Below, piece after piece: positions 59,201-64,000 of a stretch of 64,000 bases of DNA. Each line of letters starts with the position of its first letter. Position 1 is the first letter of the stretch. This DNA is from Phoronis australis (lineage: Eukaryota > Phoronida > Phoronidae), in contig NMRA01000357.1 in assembly GCA_002633005.1 (NCBI GenBank), forward strand, positions 179,032 through 243,031, given 5' to 3'. The position numbers were made by a program, and so were the translations under genes. The notes beneath the pieces are model-generated. The model saw only the letters and a list, made by a program, of their open reading frames with translations, did no database searches and was not told the origin of the DNA.

Positions 59201-60958
59201 TTAAGTTTAAATCTAATTACAACTGGCTAAATTTAACTACGACTGACATTATAATCATCACGAAATGCGTAGAATCTATGAGAAATTGATTCTTTAATCC
59301 TATAGTCTTTTTGTATCACCTCCGCACGTTTCGCATTGTATGCCATTCGCGAGACGCTTGCCCGGAGAAATTTTGGCTTATTCAATTGAGGTAACTTCCA
59401 TATTTGCGTCTTTCTCACACAATTTAACATTTCAGCTTCGCCAACTATTTATCGGCGGCCATTGTGTCGGTGTACACATACGCGAGTGAGGTCAAGAGTT
59501 AACACGCCAAACACTAGTCTTTCTCCTACGCAATTTTACGTGATCTCGCAAGAGACTAGAGCTATGAAGCACATCCCAGATATACAAAAGTAGTCACCCT
59601 TCTCAACAGAATTGTTTCTGGCCTTATGGTTTATTGTTACTTTGAAAGGTACACGCTCAATACAAAAGCTGCAGCCAAAATGGCGCCCCCTACTGCAACT
59701 GCGCTGTTGGAATCCTCGCGGCAGGTGACATCATTACGTTTGACAAGTGTGGACGCGGCGTGATTGACATCAGTTCGTGGCGGTCGTCTAACAGGCTGCG
59801 TGTCGCTGTGCGTGGCTCGTGCAACAAACTGCGAGGAACCCGAATCCTTCAGGAAAATGGTGGAAAACGATATAAGGTATGCAAAGCCGCTGACAATTTC
59901 CTTTGTATATTCGTATGCAGTTTTGTTGGTCCAACAAAACCTTATGTACATGTAGGTCTAACTGAGATAAAATAATCACCTTTATTACTAAGGGACAAAT
60001 TCCTTAAATAGTTATTAGTTATCAATAATTGACCCATTAAACTATAGGTTTTTGAAATCATTGAGGACAGTAACAAAATATTACTACAGTGAATGCACAC
60101 AAAATGATGCTCAAGTGTTCATTATCTGACTGACTTTTTTCAAGAAACTCTCTTGACGGAATCGCATTGTTACTGTAATGACATCAACGTGGAGAAGGGC
60201 TTCAACGAATTTTTCGTCATATACGTAAATCATGCAATGATGCTCGTAAAATTTTGCTAGATCCTGGTTTTGTGAGTATTTATACATGTACTCGATAGCT
60301 TCCATCGGACATCTCAAGTTCCGTATTACCTTTCTAGGGTGCAAAAGGCGTTCGGTTGTAATTTTAGCATAATCATACCTCATGATATTCTATGTGAATT
60401 CATGAGATCTTCGAAAACTCGGCAAATAAAACACGACTGAACCGTTTTTAAAGAAATTCGAAAATGTGCCATTCAACAGTGTGAGGCGTGTATTGACCTC
60501 TATTCATGCAAAGACGATGCCGAGTTTGATTATTCCAAAGATCGGACATACCAGTAGACCCCTGATGAACGTTTCCCGTTTTAAGAAAAACATTCTTGCA
60601 CTTGCCATTTTCCCTCGAGCTGGCGTGAGGATCTACAACTCGAAATCGGCTAGATGTGCTGTGTATGTTTGCACCAATTGTGAGTCTTAAGTGTACGAAA
60701 TTAACGTGCCTTTGTCCCTTAGGTCCAACTACACACTGGTACTTCCGTTATTATCGAAGACTCTTGGAGCTCCTTCATAAATTTATACGTTGAAGCCTCT
60801 CTTAGAGATTGGGAACTGACGGAGGGACTCTGCGGACGTTATGATAATGACTTTTCAAACGACCTAATTCCAAAAGGATCTCATAGCCTGCCGTTGAGTT
60901 ATGGACGTGGACGGTACGGGAACCCTATGCACCCAAACGAGTTTACGGAGAGCTGGAG
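26149..60958 (+). CDS. VWDE-like: VWDE-like secreted protein with N-terminal C-type lectin domain (3' incomplete)
   Basis: Twenty exons, individually listed, join with consistent phases to about 900 codons without a stop. Order: signal peptide, C-type lectin domain (exons 2-4), four EGF domains (exons 5-8), D8C domain as in uromodulin/OIT3/VWDE (exons 9-11), a short Cys/Pro linker (12), a beta-rich region (13-16) and a von Willebrand factor D domain (17-20: [31 protein letters not shown]). D8C, linker and VWD in this order identify the VWDE family, whose members are secreted and carry EGF repeats. The protein should be secreted or extracellular-matrix bound, with lectin-type ligand binding possible. 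The frame is open at exon 20 (phase 2), and further exons, typically EGF repeats, probably lie beyond 64000. Intron sizes are inflated by transposons. Confidence 0.88.
26216..27368 (+). other. Intron 1, no feature recognised
   Basis: Ordinary AT-rich intron; no open frame or repeat structure stands out. Confidence 0.4.
27369..27532 (+). CDS. Exon 2: C-type lectin domain, first part
   Basis: Acceptor GTCACCAG. Encodes [20 protein letters not shown], the start of a C-type lectin fold (the W-x-E-A-x-x-Y-C motif). Donor GTAGGT, phase 0. Confidence 0.88.
27832..27974 (+). repeat. 143-bp direct repeat, left copy
   Basis: Begins ACATGGGCTCGGAGG and ends GGTCTGAACCTA. It differs at two positions from 28573-28715. 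The two copies exactly bracket a LINE 3' fragment. Confidence 0.85.
27975..28572 (+). mobile_element. 5'-truncated LINE 3' end
   Basis: The translation includes [16 protein letters not shown] and [20 protein letters not shown], the C-x-C-G...H...C knuckle found after the reverse transcriptase of many LINEs. It ends at a stop at 28347, followed by a 3' UTR with AATAAA and an A-rich tail (AAACAACAAAAAAA) that abuts the right direct repeat. 5'-truncated, as is usual for LINE insertions. Lies in intron 2 of the VWDE-like gene. Confidence 0.7.
28573..28715 (+). repeat. 143-bp direct repeat, right copy
   Basis: Starts immediately after the A-rich LINE tail; matches 27832-27974 at 141 of 143 positions. 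Confidence 0.85.
28716..30457 (+). other. Rest of intron 2, locally GC-rich
   Basis: 28800-29300 is noticeably richer in G and C than its surroundings, with runs of G near 29038-29060 and repeated GACGACCG steps. No reading frame with a known motif. Confidence 0.35.
30458..30557 (+). CDS. Exon 3: C-type lectin domain, middle
   Basis: Acceptor CTCAACAG, donor GTAAGT, phase 1. Encodes [13 protein letters not shown], the conserved W-I-G core of C-type lectins. An EPN/QPD-type calcium-site triplet is not visible (GEPVTY instead), so calcium-dependent sugar binding is uncertain. Confidence 0.88.
30760..31165 (-). pseudogene. Integrase-like N-terminal region
   Basis: On the minus strand a frame encodes an HTH-like [18 protein letters not shown] and [13 protein letters not shown], then [18 protein letters not shown] and [14 protein letters not shown]. 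The second half resembles the fragment at 23834-24031. The frame then runs into the terminal repeat, so the integrase core with its D,D,E residues is absent. It is a deletion derivative of an integrase-bearing element. Confidence 0.55.
31415..31500 (+). repeat. Retroelement-tail motif
   Basis: CCTGGTGATGATGTATGAGA followed by CGTCGAAACATG, the CTGATGATGA...CGAAACG pattern also seen near 1360, 22580 and 39020. Lies inside the second integrase-type element. Confidence 0.3.
32412..34129 (+). other. Intron 3 continued, no feature recognised
   Basis: No open frame with a known motif and no repeat structure noticed. Confidence 0.35.
34130..35010. repeat. Diverged ~155-bp satellite array
   Basis: A block resembling CATTAAATTCATTGACCA followed by GAAACATGGGTGAAAATAT recurs near 34148, 34295, 34437, 34590, 34747 and 34906. 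Each unit also carries an AATTTGCATAA...TTATRCAAATT element, an inverted pair of octamer-like ATTTGCAT motifs. Units differ widely, so the array is old. Confidence 0.6.
35011..36241 (+). other. End of intron 3, no feature recognised
   Basis: AT-rich, no supported coding or repeat feature. Confidence 0.35.
36242..36364 (+). CDS. Exon 4: C-type lectin domain, end
   Basis: Acceptor TTTGCAG. Encodes [19 protein letters not shown] then [17 protein letters not shown], the closing Cys pair of the domain with the W-x-x-x-x-C pattern. Contains an N-glycosylation sequon (NST). Donor GTATTT, phase 1. Confidence 0.88.
36365..39813 (+). other. Intron 4
   Basis: No gene recognised. On the minus strand near 38996-39045, CCTGATGATATTGAGG is followed by CAAAGCGTCGCAAG, a degenerate retroelement-tail motif. 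Confidence 0.35.
39814..39927 (+). CDS. Exon 5: EGF domain 1
   Basis: Encodes [12 protein letters not shown]...[15 protein letters not shown], six Cys in EGF spacing. Phase 1-1 exon. It lacks the full D-x-D/N-E calcium signature (VQEC start), unlike the next three. Confidence 0.9.
39928..41840 (+). other. Intron 5, no feature recognised
   Basis: Short open frames only, with no motif or splice support. Confidence 0.35.
41841..41957 (+). CDS. Exon 6: calcium-binding EGF domain 2
   Basis: [16 protein letters not shown] start, with the D-I-D-E-C calcium signature and [16 protein letters not shown] end. Phase 1-1. Confidence 0.92.
42232..42259. other. Poly-G run and N join in intron 6
   Basis: About 13 consecutive G with one interruption, then an N at 42259. 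The N at 22389 follows a similar G run. Such runs commonly break sequencing reads, which may explain the joins. Confidence 0.6.
42352..42468 (+). CDS. Exon 7: calcium-binding EGF domain 3
   Basis: [16 protein letters not shown] start, [16 protein letters not shown] end. Six Cys, phase 1-1. Confidence 0.92.
42606..42722 (+). CDS. Exon 8: calcium-binding EGF domain 4
   Basis: [16 protein letters not shown] start, [16 protein letters not shown] end. Phase 1-1. Only 137 bp after exon 7, the tightest spacing in the gene. Confidence 0.92.
43584..43730 (+). CDS. Exon 9: D8C domain, first part
   Basis: [20 protein letters not shown] followed by [11 protein letters not shown], matching the opening of the D8C domain (D-P-C, then C-D and a G-W-Y-x-F start in the next exon). 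Phase 1-1. A CA/CG microsatellite lies just downstream of the donor. Confidence 0.85.
43771..43826. repeat. Mixed CA/CG microsatellite
   Basis: Alternating purine-pyrimidine tract (CACACACACATGCGCGCGCG then CACGCACGCACG) starting 40 bp after exon 9. Sequence type known to favour Z-DNA. Confidence 0.85.
44127..44246 (+). CDS. Exon 10: D8C domain, middle
   Basis: Encodes [13 protein letters not shown] then [20 protein letters not shown], the D8C core with its conserved Cys and final W-x-x-G. Acceptor CTATAG is short of pyrimidines but the phase (1-1) and domain match support it. Confidence 0.87.
44247..45599 (+). other. Intron 10, first part
   Basis: No feature recognised before the Tc1/mariner remnant. 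Confidence 0.35.
45600..46200 (+). pseudogene. Tc1/mariner-like transposase remnant
   Basis: Broken frames show [11 protein letters not shown]...[17 protein letters not shown], the end of the DNA-binding region, then [13 protein letters not shown] ([20 protein letters not shown] by frame change) around the first catalytic Asp, and a [11 protein letters not shown] segment resembling the W-G-G-I-S block. Several stops and shifts; no terminal repeats identified. Lies in intron 10. Confidence 0.6.
46240..49150 (+). pseudogene. LINE reverse-transcriptase remnant (L1/Tx1-like)
   Basis: Fragments in order: [12 protein letters not shown] (RT finger), [29 protein letters not shown] (first catalytic block), [12 protein letters not shown] with the YADD box at 47377-47388, [34 protein letters not shown], and near 49000 a [15 protein letters not shown] knuckle. 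Stops and frame changes throughout. A 403-bp MITE has inserted at 48210-48612, splitting an ...INDLLDGN / FTEFKKMFP segment. The block order fits L1/Tx1-like LINEs; clade assignment is tentative. Confidence 0.72.
48210..48612. mobile_element. 403-bp MITE, GGGCCCGGTCTC ends (copy A)
   Basis: Begins GGGCCCGGTCTCTAATCTTT and ends AAAGATTGGAGACCGGGCCC, perfect inverted ends apart from one base. Almost identical along its whole length, and equal in length, to 54578-54980. No coding capacity. Inserted in the LINE remnant. Confidence 0.85.
49151..50428 (+). other. End of intron 10
   Basis: No feature recognised. Confidence 0.35.
50429..50593 (+). CDS. Exon 11: D8C domain, end
   Basis: [20 protein letters not shown] then [18 protein letters not shown], including the D8C C-C pair, the Y-Y-L step and P-P-x-x-C. 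Donor GTAAGT, phase 1. Confidence 0.9.
50594..52060 (+). other. Intron 11 with a perfect palindrome
   Basis: Only the 60-bp palindrome at 51328-51387 stands out; no coding feature. Confidence 0.4.
51328..51387. repeat. 60-bp perfect hairpin
   Basis: 29-base arms (TTAACAGTGTACTGAACTTT and nine further bases) with a two-base TT loop and no mismatch. Could be a small foldback element, a recent inverted duplication or a cloning/assembly artefact. Confidence 0.8.
52061..52123 (+). CDS. Exon 12: short Cys/Pro-rich linker
   Basis: [20 protein letters not shown], 63 bp, phase 1-1, between GATTTTCAG and GTAAGT. Supported mainly by splice sites and frame. Confidence 0.75.
52424..52523. repeat. Long hairpin, MITE-like
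   Basis: A perfect 19-bp stem (GGTTGAGATTGCTTGTAAC at 52448-52466 against 52479-52497) with a 12-base loop. It is extended imperfectly outwards through GATGAATTAT/ATAAATTCATC. Lies in intron 12. Confidence 0.65.
52524..54577 (+). other. Intron 12, middle part
   Basis: Contains three AAGATGGCGGA-like steps (52679, 52832, 52999) in otherwise unremarkable sequence, suggesting a diverged short repeat of about 150-170 bp. No gene. Confidence 0.35.
54578..54980. mobile_element. 403-bp MITE, GGGCCCGGTCTC ends (copy B)
   Basis: Same ends and length as copy A at 48210 and about 97% identical. Internal sequence is rich in ACTCGAA blocks. Lies in intron 12; the near-identity of two copies in one gene points to recent activity. 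Confidence 0.85.
55615..55847 (+). CDS. Exon 13: beta-rich VWDE linker, part 1
   Basis: [20 protein letters not shown] followed by [10 protein letters not shown], an Ig-like Cys-strand and W pattern found between D8C and VWD in VWDE proteins. Phase 1 to 0. Confidence 0.82.
56223..56303 (+). CDS. Exon 14: beta-rich linker, part 2
   Basis: [20 protein letters not shown] and SMLLGIE, 27 codons, phase 0-0. Acceptor TGCTACAG, donor GTGAGT. Contains the second Cys of the Ig-like pair. Confidence 0.82.
56490..56643. mobile_element. Short MITE with CAGTGRCGGA ends
   Basis: Starts CAGTGACGGATCCAGG and ends AGTCCGCCACTG, an inverted pair, with a Pro/Gly-coding-like C-rich interior (GGCCCCCTTGGCCCCC). 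No target duplication is clear. Lies in intron 14. Confidence 0.55.
56733..57005 (+). CDS. Exon 15: beta-rich linker, part 3
   Basis: 91 codons, phase 0-0. Includes [20 protein letters not shown] and [11 protein letters not shown]. Acidic and beta-rich; the position corresponds to the pre-VWD module of VWDE. Confidence 0.85.
57211..57303 (+). CDS. Exon 16: pre-VWD strand
   Basis: [20 protein letters not shown] then [11 protein letters not shown], phase 0-0, joining directly to [13 protein letters not shown] of exon 17. Confidence 0.82.
57780..58450 (+). pseudogene. Degenerate fragment of an uncharacterised animal gene
   Basis: Frames broken by stops include [33 protein letters not shown] and later a [15 protein letters not shown] segment. 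The L-L-A-x-L-x-A-G-D-V-x-x-Q-E-L-K-Y pattern recurs in large uncharacterised, often repeated genes of marine invertebrates. No function is known to me. Lies in intron 16; no splice sites in phase with the host gene. Confidence 0.35.
58693..58772 (+). CDS. Exon 17: start of VWD domain
   Basis: [19 protein letters not shown], the D-P-H-x-x-T-F-D-G hallmark of von Willebrand factor D domains. Phase 0 to 2. Confidence 0.93.
59085..59148 (+). CDS. Exon 18: VWD domain
   Basis: [20 protein letters not shown], continuing the VWD strand order (Y-x-x-x-x-x-G-E-F-V-L). Phase 2 to 0. Confidence 0.9.
59649..59876 (+). CDS. Exon 19: VWD domain
   Basis: [20 protein letters not shown] and nearby Cys residues, matching the C-N-C-x-V segment of VWDE-type VWD domains. 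76 codons, phase 0-0. The acceptor is weak (TTTGAAAG) but frame and domain continuity support it. Confidence 0.87.
60723..60958 (+). CDS. Exon 20: end of VWD domain
   Basis: [19 protein letters not shown] and later [10 protein letters not shown], the closing G-L-C-G-x-Y-D-N-x-x-x-N-D-L and E-F-x-x-S-W of VWD domains. Phase 0 to 2; donor GTGAAT. The next exon is not found in the window. Confidence 0.92.
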
Positions 60959-61669
60959 GTGAATATTGAAGTTAAATTGAAATTCTTATTCGAATGACAC
61001 AATGTAGTGGATTGTTAATCAACGAAAAAACGAAAAAGCACTTGCACTCCTGAACGCATCTTGGCCAAACGGGTTGACCAATCATTCCAAAACTCTGTTG
61101 CTTATTGGAGTTTTTAGGTTATAATCAAAAAGATTTGTTTGACTGATATAATTTGAAGTGTGAAACCATGAGTCTGTTTCACGCAAAGTGACTGAAGATA
61201 TACGTCAGAAATGTGGTCATTTAATCTCACTTCAGCAAAATCTATGCCAACATATCCAAAGCTGCAGGATATTTAAATAATTTGTGAAATTTTTTAAAGA
61301 TGTGAGAAAGTAACAATGACACAGAAAAAAAAAGAAATAACGACGGGGGAGAGTATTGAGTGATTTTTGATGAAACAGGCCCGAAATGTGTACATGGTCC
61401 AGTCTCAGTAAGAAGTAAGTAAAAGCATGAACGTTTTGAGACATTCATGAGGTAAAAAAAATACAGAAAATACTGGAAATTGTTTACTTGAATTAGCAAC
61501 GTTGCGTCCGTCCATTACGGATTTCAGCTAGGCTAGTGTAACTATCGTTCTGTCCAATATGAAGCGTTTTGACAAAACGACAAGGCATCGAGGTCAAGAC
61601 ACTATCCCATGTGTGTGGCAGCGGGAACCTTAATCCAGCTTGTTTATTCAGAGTGGGGCGCGCGATGTA
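60959..61669. other. Region after exon 20
   Basis: No next VWDE exon (it would start in phase 2) could be recognised. Confidence 0.4.
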
Positions 61670-62289
61670 CGCGTGGAGAGCTTCTATGACATCGCTTCTT
61701 AGCCAATCTTCCTCACAGTCTAGGATAGTGACATCGTCAGAGTTTGACCCTAACATCAAGTTCACCGAGGAACCATGCAGAGACAGAAAGAAGCTACCTT
61801 TTTTAGACTGTTTAGTCTCCGTCAAACAGGACAGATCGTTTGACACGAAAGTACCGTAAGAGTACTCAACGTGATCACTATCTGCAATTTGACTTAAAAA
61901 TGCTCTCATCCACAAGCTGGCTGGGTGTGATACGCGCTTTGAACCACAGAACCAACACCGTCATGGGTAATCCCTCGGACATACCCGAGGAACTGAATTA
62001 CAACAAGGAGGACCTCAGCAAATGCAGTGACCTGCTTTGGTCGTTTACCAAAGCGGAAAGATCAGAGAGGAGAAGGGTCGACACACAGACGACCAGCGCT
62101 GGGGATAGCCCTAATTGTGTGGTGATTACCTACGTTCAGGGACTGTCAAAACACCTGAAGAGGACATTTTTACTGTTTGAGATTTCTACCACGCACAAAC
62201 CATCTGATTATGTCCGCAGCCAACTGGTTAATGTCAAGTACAATGCTACTAAACGTAATAAATCATGGGTAGTCTATGGTTTTCAATGA
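61670..62289 (+). pseudogene. Penelope-like element fragment
   Basis: NIKFTEEPCRDRKKLPFLDC is followed, after a +1 frame change near 61858, by KSTQRDHYLQFD, GVIRALNHRTNT and VQGLSKHLKRTF...KPSDYVRSQLVNV ending in WVVY. The order K-F-T-x-E, L-P-F-L-D, R-x-x-T-x-x-x-x-Y-L-x-F and the G-L-S-x-x-L-K-R block is that of the C-terminal reverse transcriptase to endonuclease linker of Penelope-like elements. The GIY-YIG domain that would follow is absent. Confidence 0.65.
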
Positions 62290-62873
62290 AAGGACCCCAG
62301 TGCTCAGACAGCAATGTAGGTGAAACGAAACTGTCGTTTAAGTGCCTATGTCACAACGTCGTCACCCTAGTTACGGGACACACATAACTCGGCTGTTTTT
62401 AATCACTTTTGCGCCACCGGACAAGATTTTAATACTGATGACGTGACTATCCTAGACCATGGGGAAGGTTGTTTCAGAAGGGATGCGAAAGAAACTCTCC
62501 ACGAGCGCATTGAGCGCCCCTCTGTACTGAAATAAAGAAGGTGGATTAAAGGCGAAGGCAACCTTTTCAGTGTCATTTTAGTAAAAATAAGTTTCGTCGA
62601 TTATTTCAGACATATTTTTCAGTTAACTACAACTTCTCGTAATATATTTCATTACTCGTCCCCTACTCCGGAAGTGACGTTTAGGAAGTCAAGAATTACG
62701 CGCCAATTTGGTTCTGCGTTCGAGTTTACCGTGGAGATCTGTACTACTGTTGTTTTTGTACCGTTTTTCTAAAATTGTCGTCACTACTTCCCATTTATGA
62801 ATAGTCTACGAGAAGCTAGATTGTTAGAGAACTCAATTACTTTAGGGATTGTTTAGTTTGTAGTAACCTGAAA
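62290..62873. other. Spacer, no feature recognised
   Basis: No supported coding or repeat feature between the Penelope-like fragment and the Cys-rich frame. Confidence 0.4.
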
Positions 62874-63240
62874 ATGGCTGAAGTCAGCGGCCCATATCAC
62901 AGTGACCGTAATGACGTGACATGGGCTGCGCAGCGCGGAAAAAGTGGGGAGAGGGCTATAGCCCCCACCCCCTGTGGTGTGCCGCCCGTGCGTGAGTGAC
63001 GGAGACATTATCCATACCAGTGGTGACGAGGAATTTTTTTACGGACAATCAGTGGGCGGGTATATGATTGAGCCCGAGTACAATGTGGCGGATTATGCAC
63101 AAGCACAGGCAGCTGTTGAGAGGAATACGGCAGAGACGGGGGACAGGCGTGGTGGTACGTCTTGGTGCAAATGCACGGTGTGCACTGTTATGCCAACCTC
63201 AAAGGAATGGCTAAGCTGTTCTCACTTGACGGTGACCTGA
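62874..63240 (+). pseudogene. P2X7-tail-like (ballast-type) Cys-rich domain fragment
   Basis: ATG at 62874 (MAEVSGPYHSDRND) runs to a stop at about 62997. From 62974 an overlapping frame gives GYMIEPEYNVADY, then WCKCTVCTVMPTSKEWLSC. The P-E-Y ... W-C-x-C-x-x-C-x-x-M-P-T-x-x-E pattern is that of the cysteine-rich cytoplasmic tail of P2X7 receptors, which also occurs as a stand-alone domain in many invertebrate genes and transposons. There is no channel domain, so this is not a receptor gene. The frame change means it is broken or spliced in a way I cannot resolve. It faces the THAP gene tail to tail. Confidence 0.5.
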
Positions 63241-63255
63241 GCATCCTAACTGCTT

Positions 63256-63930
63256 TCATTTCGATATGTGACTCCCTCGCCACACGTACGGACACCTGGC
63301 GCCTTCTAAATAGCGCCAATGCTTTAGACAAGTCCACACAAAACTTGGCTCACCGGCCTGTTCACTGGACGACGAACTGTTCTCATCACGGGCTGTCGAA
63401 CTGGGCCTGTATTCACTCCGACTACTCGACATTACTGCAGGGCTGCTTTCAGGCTCTGGGTTAGACACAACAACACAGGGAGAATCACTGCTATTTAACC
63501 TGAATTGCGCGCTCTGGGGAACGTTTGGAGGCAGGGTGACAGTAGATGAAGTGGCGCCAGTCATTGAAGTGGCCACAGCTCGCAAAGCTTTTCGCTTCTG
63601 ATGGGGCACTGCTGGGAATCAACAGCGACGGTATGGCACTCTTCTTCAAGGGTTGTTTTGTAGGGACCTTCCTCAATTCGGCGTACATATATCAATCGTA
63701 ATCCGACGGAAGAAAATTCTTCCCACACACTCGGTAATTCTCCCCTGCTTTGTACGTTGCATGGACGAGTAACGCTGCGTTCTTTTCACGAACGAGCCTA
63801 GTACGGCGAAGTGTGTCATCTTTCGGAAAGCGAAGTAATGGTACACCCAGTCTGCGGGTGAGACGATAATGAGTAAACAAAAGCAAACGCCGACCGAACT
63901 TATCCCAACTGAGATAAAACAATTACTGAC
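63256..63930 (-). pseudogene. THAP-domain gene, broken
   Basis: On the minus strand, after a possible acceptor (TCACCCGCAG near 63870), comes LLRFPKDDTLRRTRLVREKN then YRVCGKNFLPSDYD, the second half of a THAP DNA-binding domain. The usual His of C-x2-H is Asn here. A TGA at 63692-63694 interrupts the frame, which then continues with LKKSAIPSLL, matching the A-V-P-S-like end of THAP domains. A frame change near 63605 leads into a Ser-rich linker (63256-63609). The upstream exon with the first Cys pair is not identified. It may derive from a THAP-bearing transposon or a host gene. Confidence 0.55.
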
Positions 63931-64000
63931 TCGACAGCTCACAAAGTCAGACTACATGAAAAGAAATGGCGCGAAATTGTTGACTCCCAAAACGTCACTT

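Noticed and set aside
62874..63240. A P2X purinergic receptor gene.
   Set aside because: Only the Cys-rich tail-like domain is present; no transmembrane or extracellular channel sequence exists nearby.

Overview
The window is nuclear DNA of a multicellular animal, most likely a marine invertebrate. It is AT-rich. Introns have GT-AG borders and are mostly kilobases long, there are no operons, and mobile elements fill most non-exonic sequence. The host gene is an animal-type secreted multidomain protein. The species cannot be named from the sequence alone.

Layout. 1-1806 holds only repeat remnants. 1807-4969 is a truncated first copy, and 6511-15760 a nearly complete 9.25-kb second copy, of a large DNA transposon. 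Its 49-bp inverted ends start CACCCCGGCC. Each end carries two terminal and three subterminal copies of a 13-bp motif, in mirror-image arrangement. The long plus-strand gene spliced across it encodes, in order, an N-terminal C2H2 finger, a first acidic motif (AVDGKK), a coiled-coil-like stretch, a YqaJ-type PD-(D/E)xK nuclease domain, a second acidic motif (SSDGQW) and a third (QQVENF). It looks like a DDE-type transposase with a nuclease domain inserted in its core. A two-exon minus-strand gene for a five-finger zinc-finger protein starts 65 bp inside the right end. This element is the best candidate in the window for an undescribed system. 15774-26148 is a graveyard of hAT fragments, a small MITE-like repeat and a 2-kb integrase-bearing element with long inverted minisatellite ends.

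From 26149 to at least 60958 runs one host gene on the plus strand, of which I could phase 20 exons (about 900 codons, open at the 3' side). It encodes a signal peptide, a C-type lectin domain, four EGF domains, a D8C domain, a beta-rich linker and a von Willebrand factor D domain. This is the VWDE family layout with an added lectin domain. Every exon junction keeps frame. Its introns hold a second integrase-type element, a LINE 3' end flanked by 143-bp direct repeats, a Tc1/mariner remnant, a LINE reverse-transcriptase remnant interrupted by a 403-bp MITE, a second copy of that MITE, a satellite array and two strong hairpins.

The last 3 kb holds a Penelope-like reverse transcriptase fragment, then a P2X7-tail-like Cys-rich fragment (+) converging on a broken THAP-domain gene (-).

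Nine single N bases mark contig joins. At least three are bracketed by the same sequence on both sides, so some apparent tandem duplications, including a duplicated transposase exon, are assembly artefacts.
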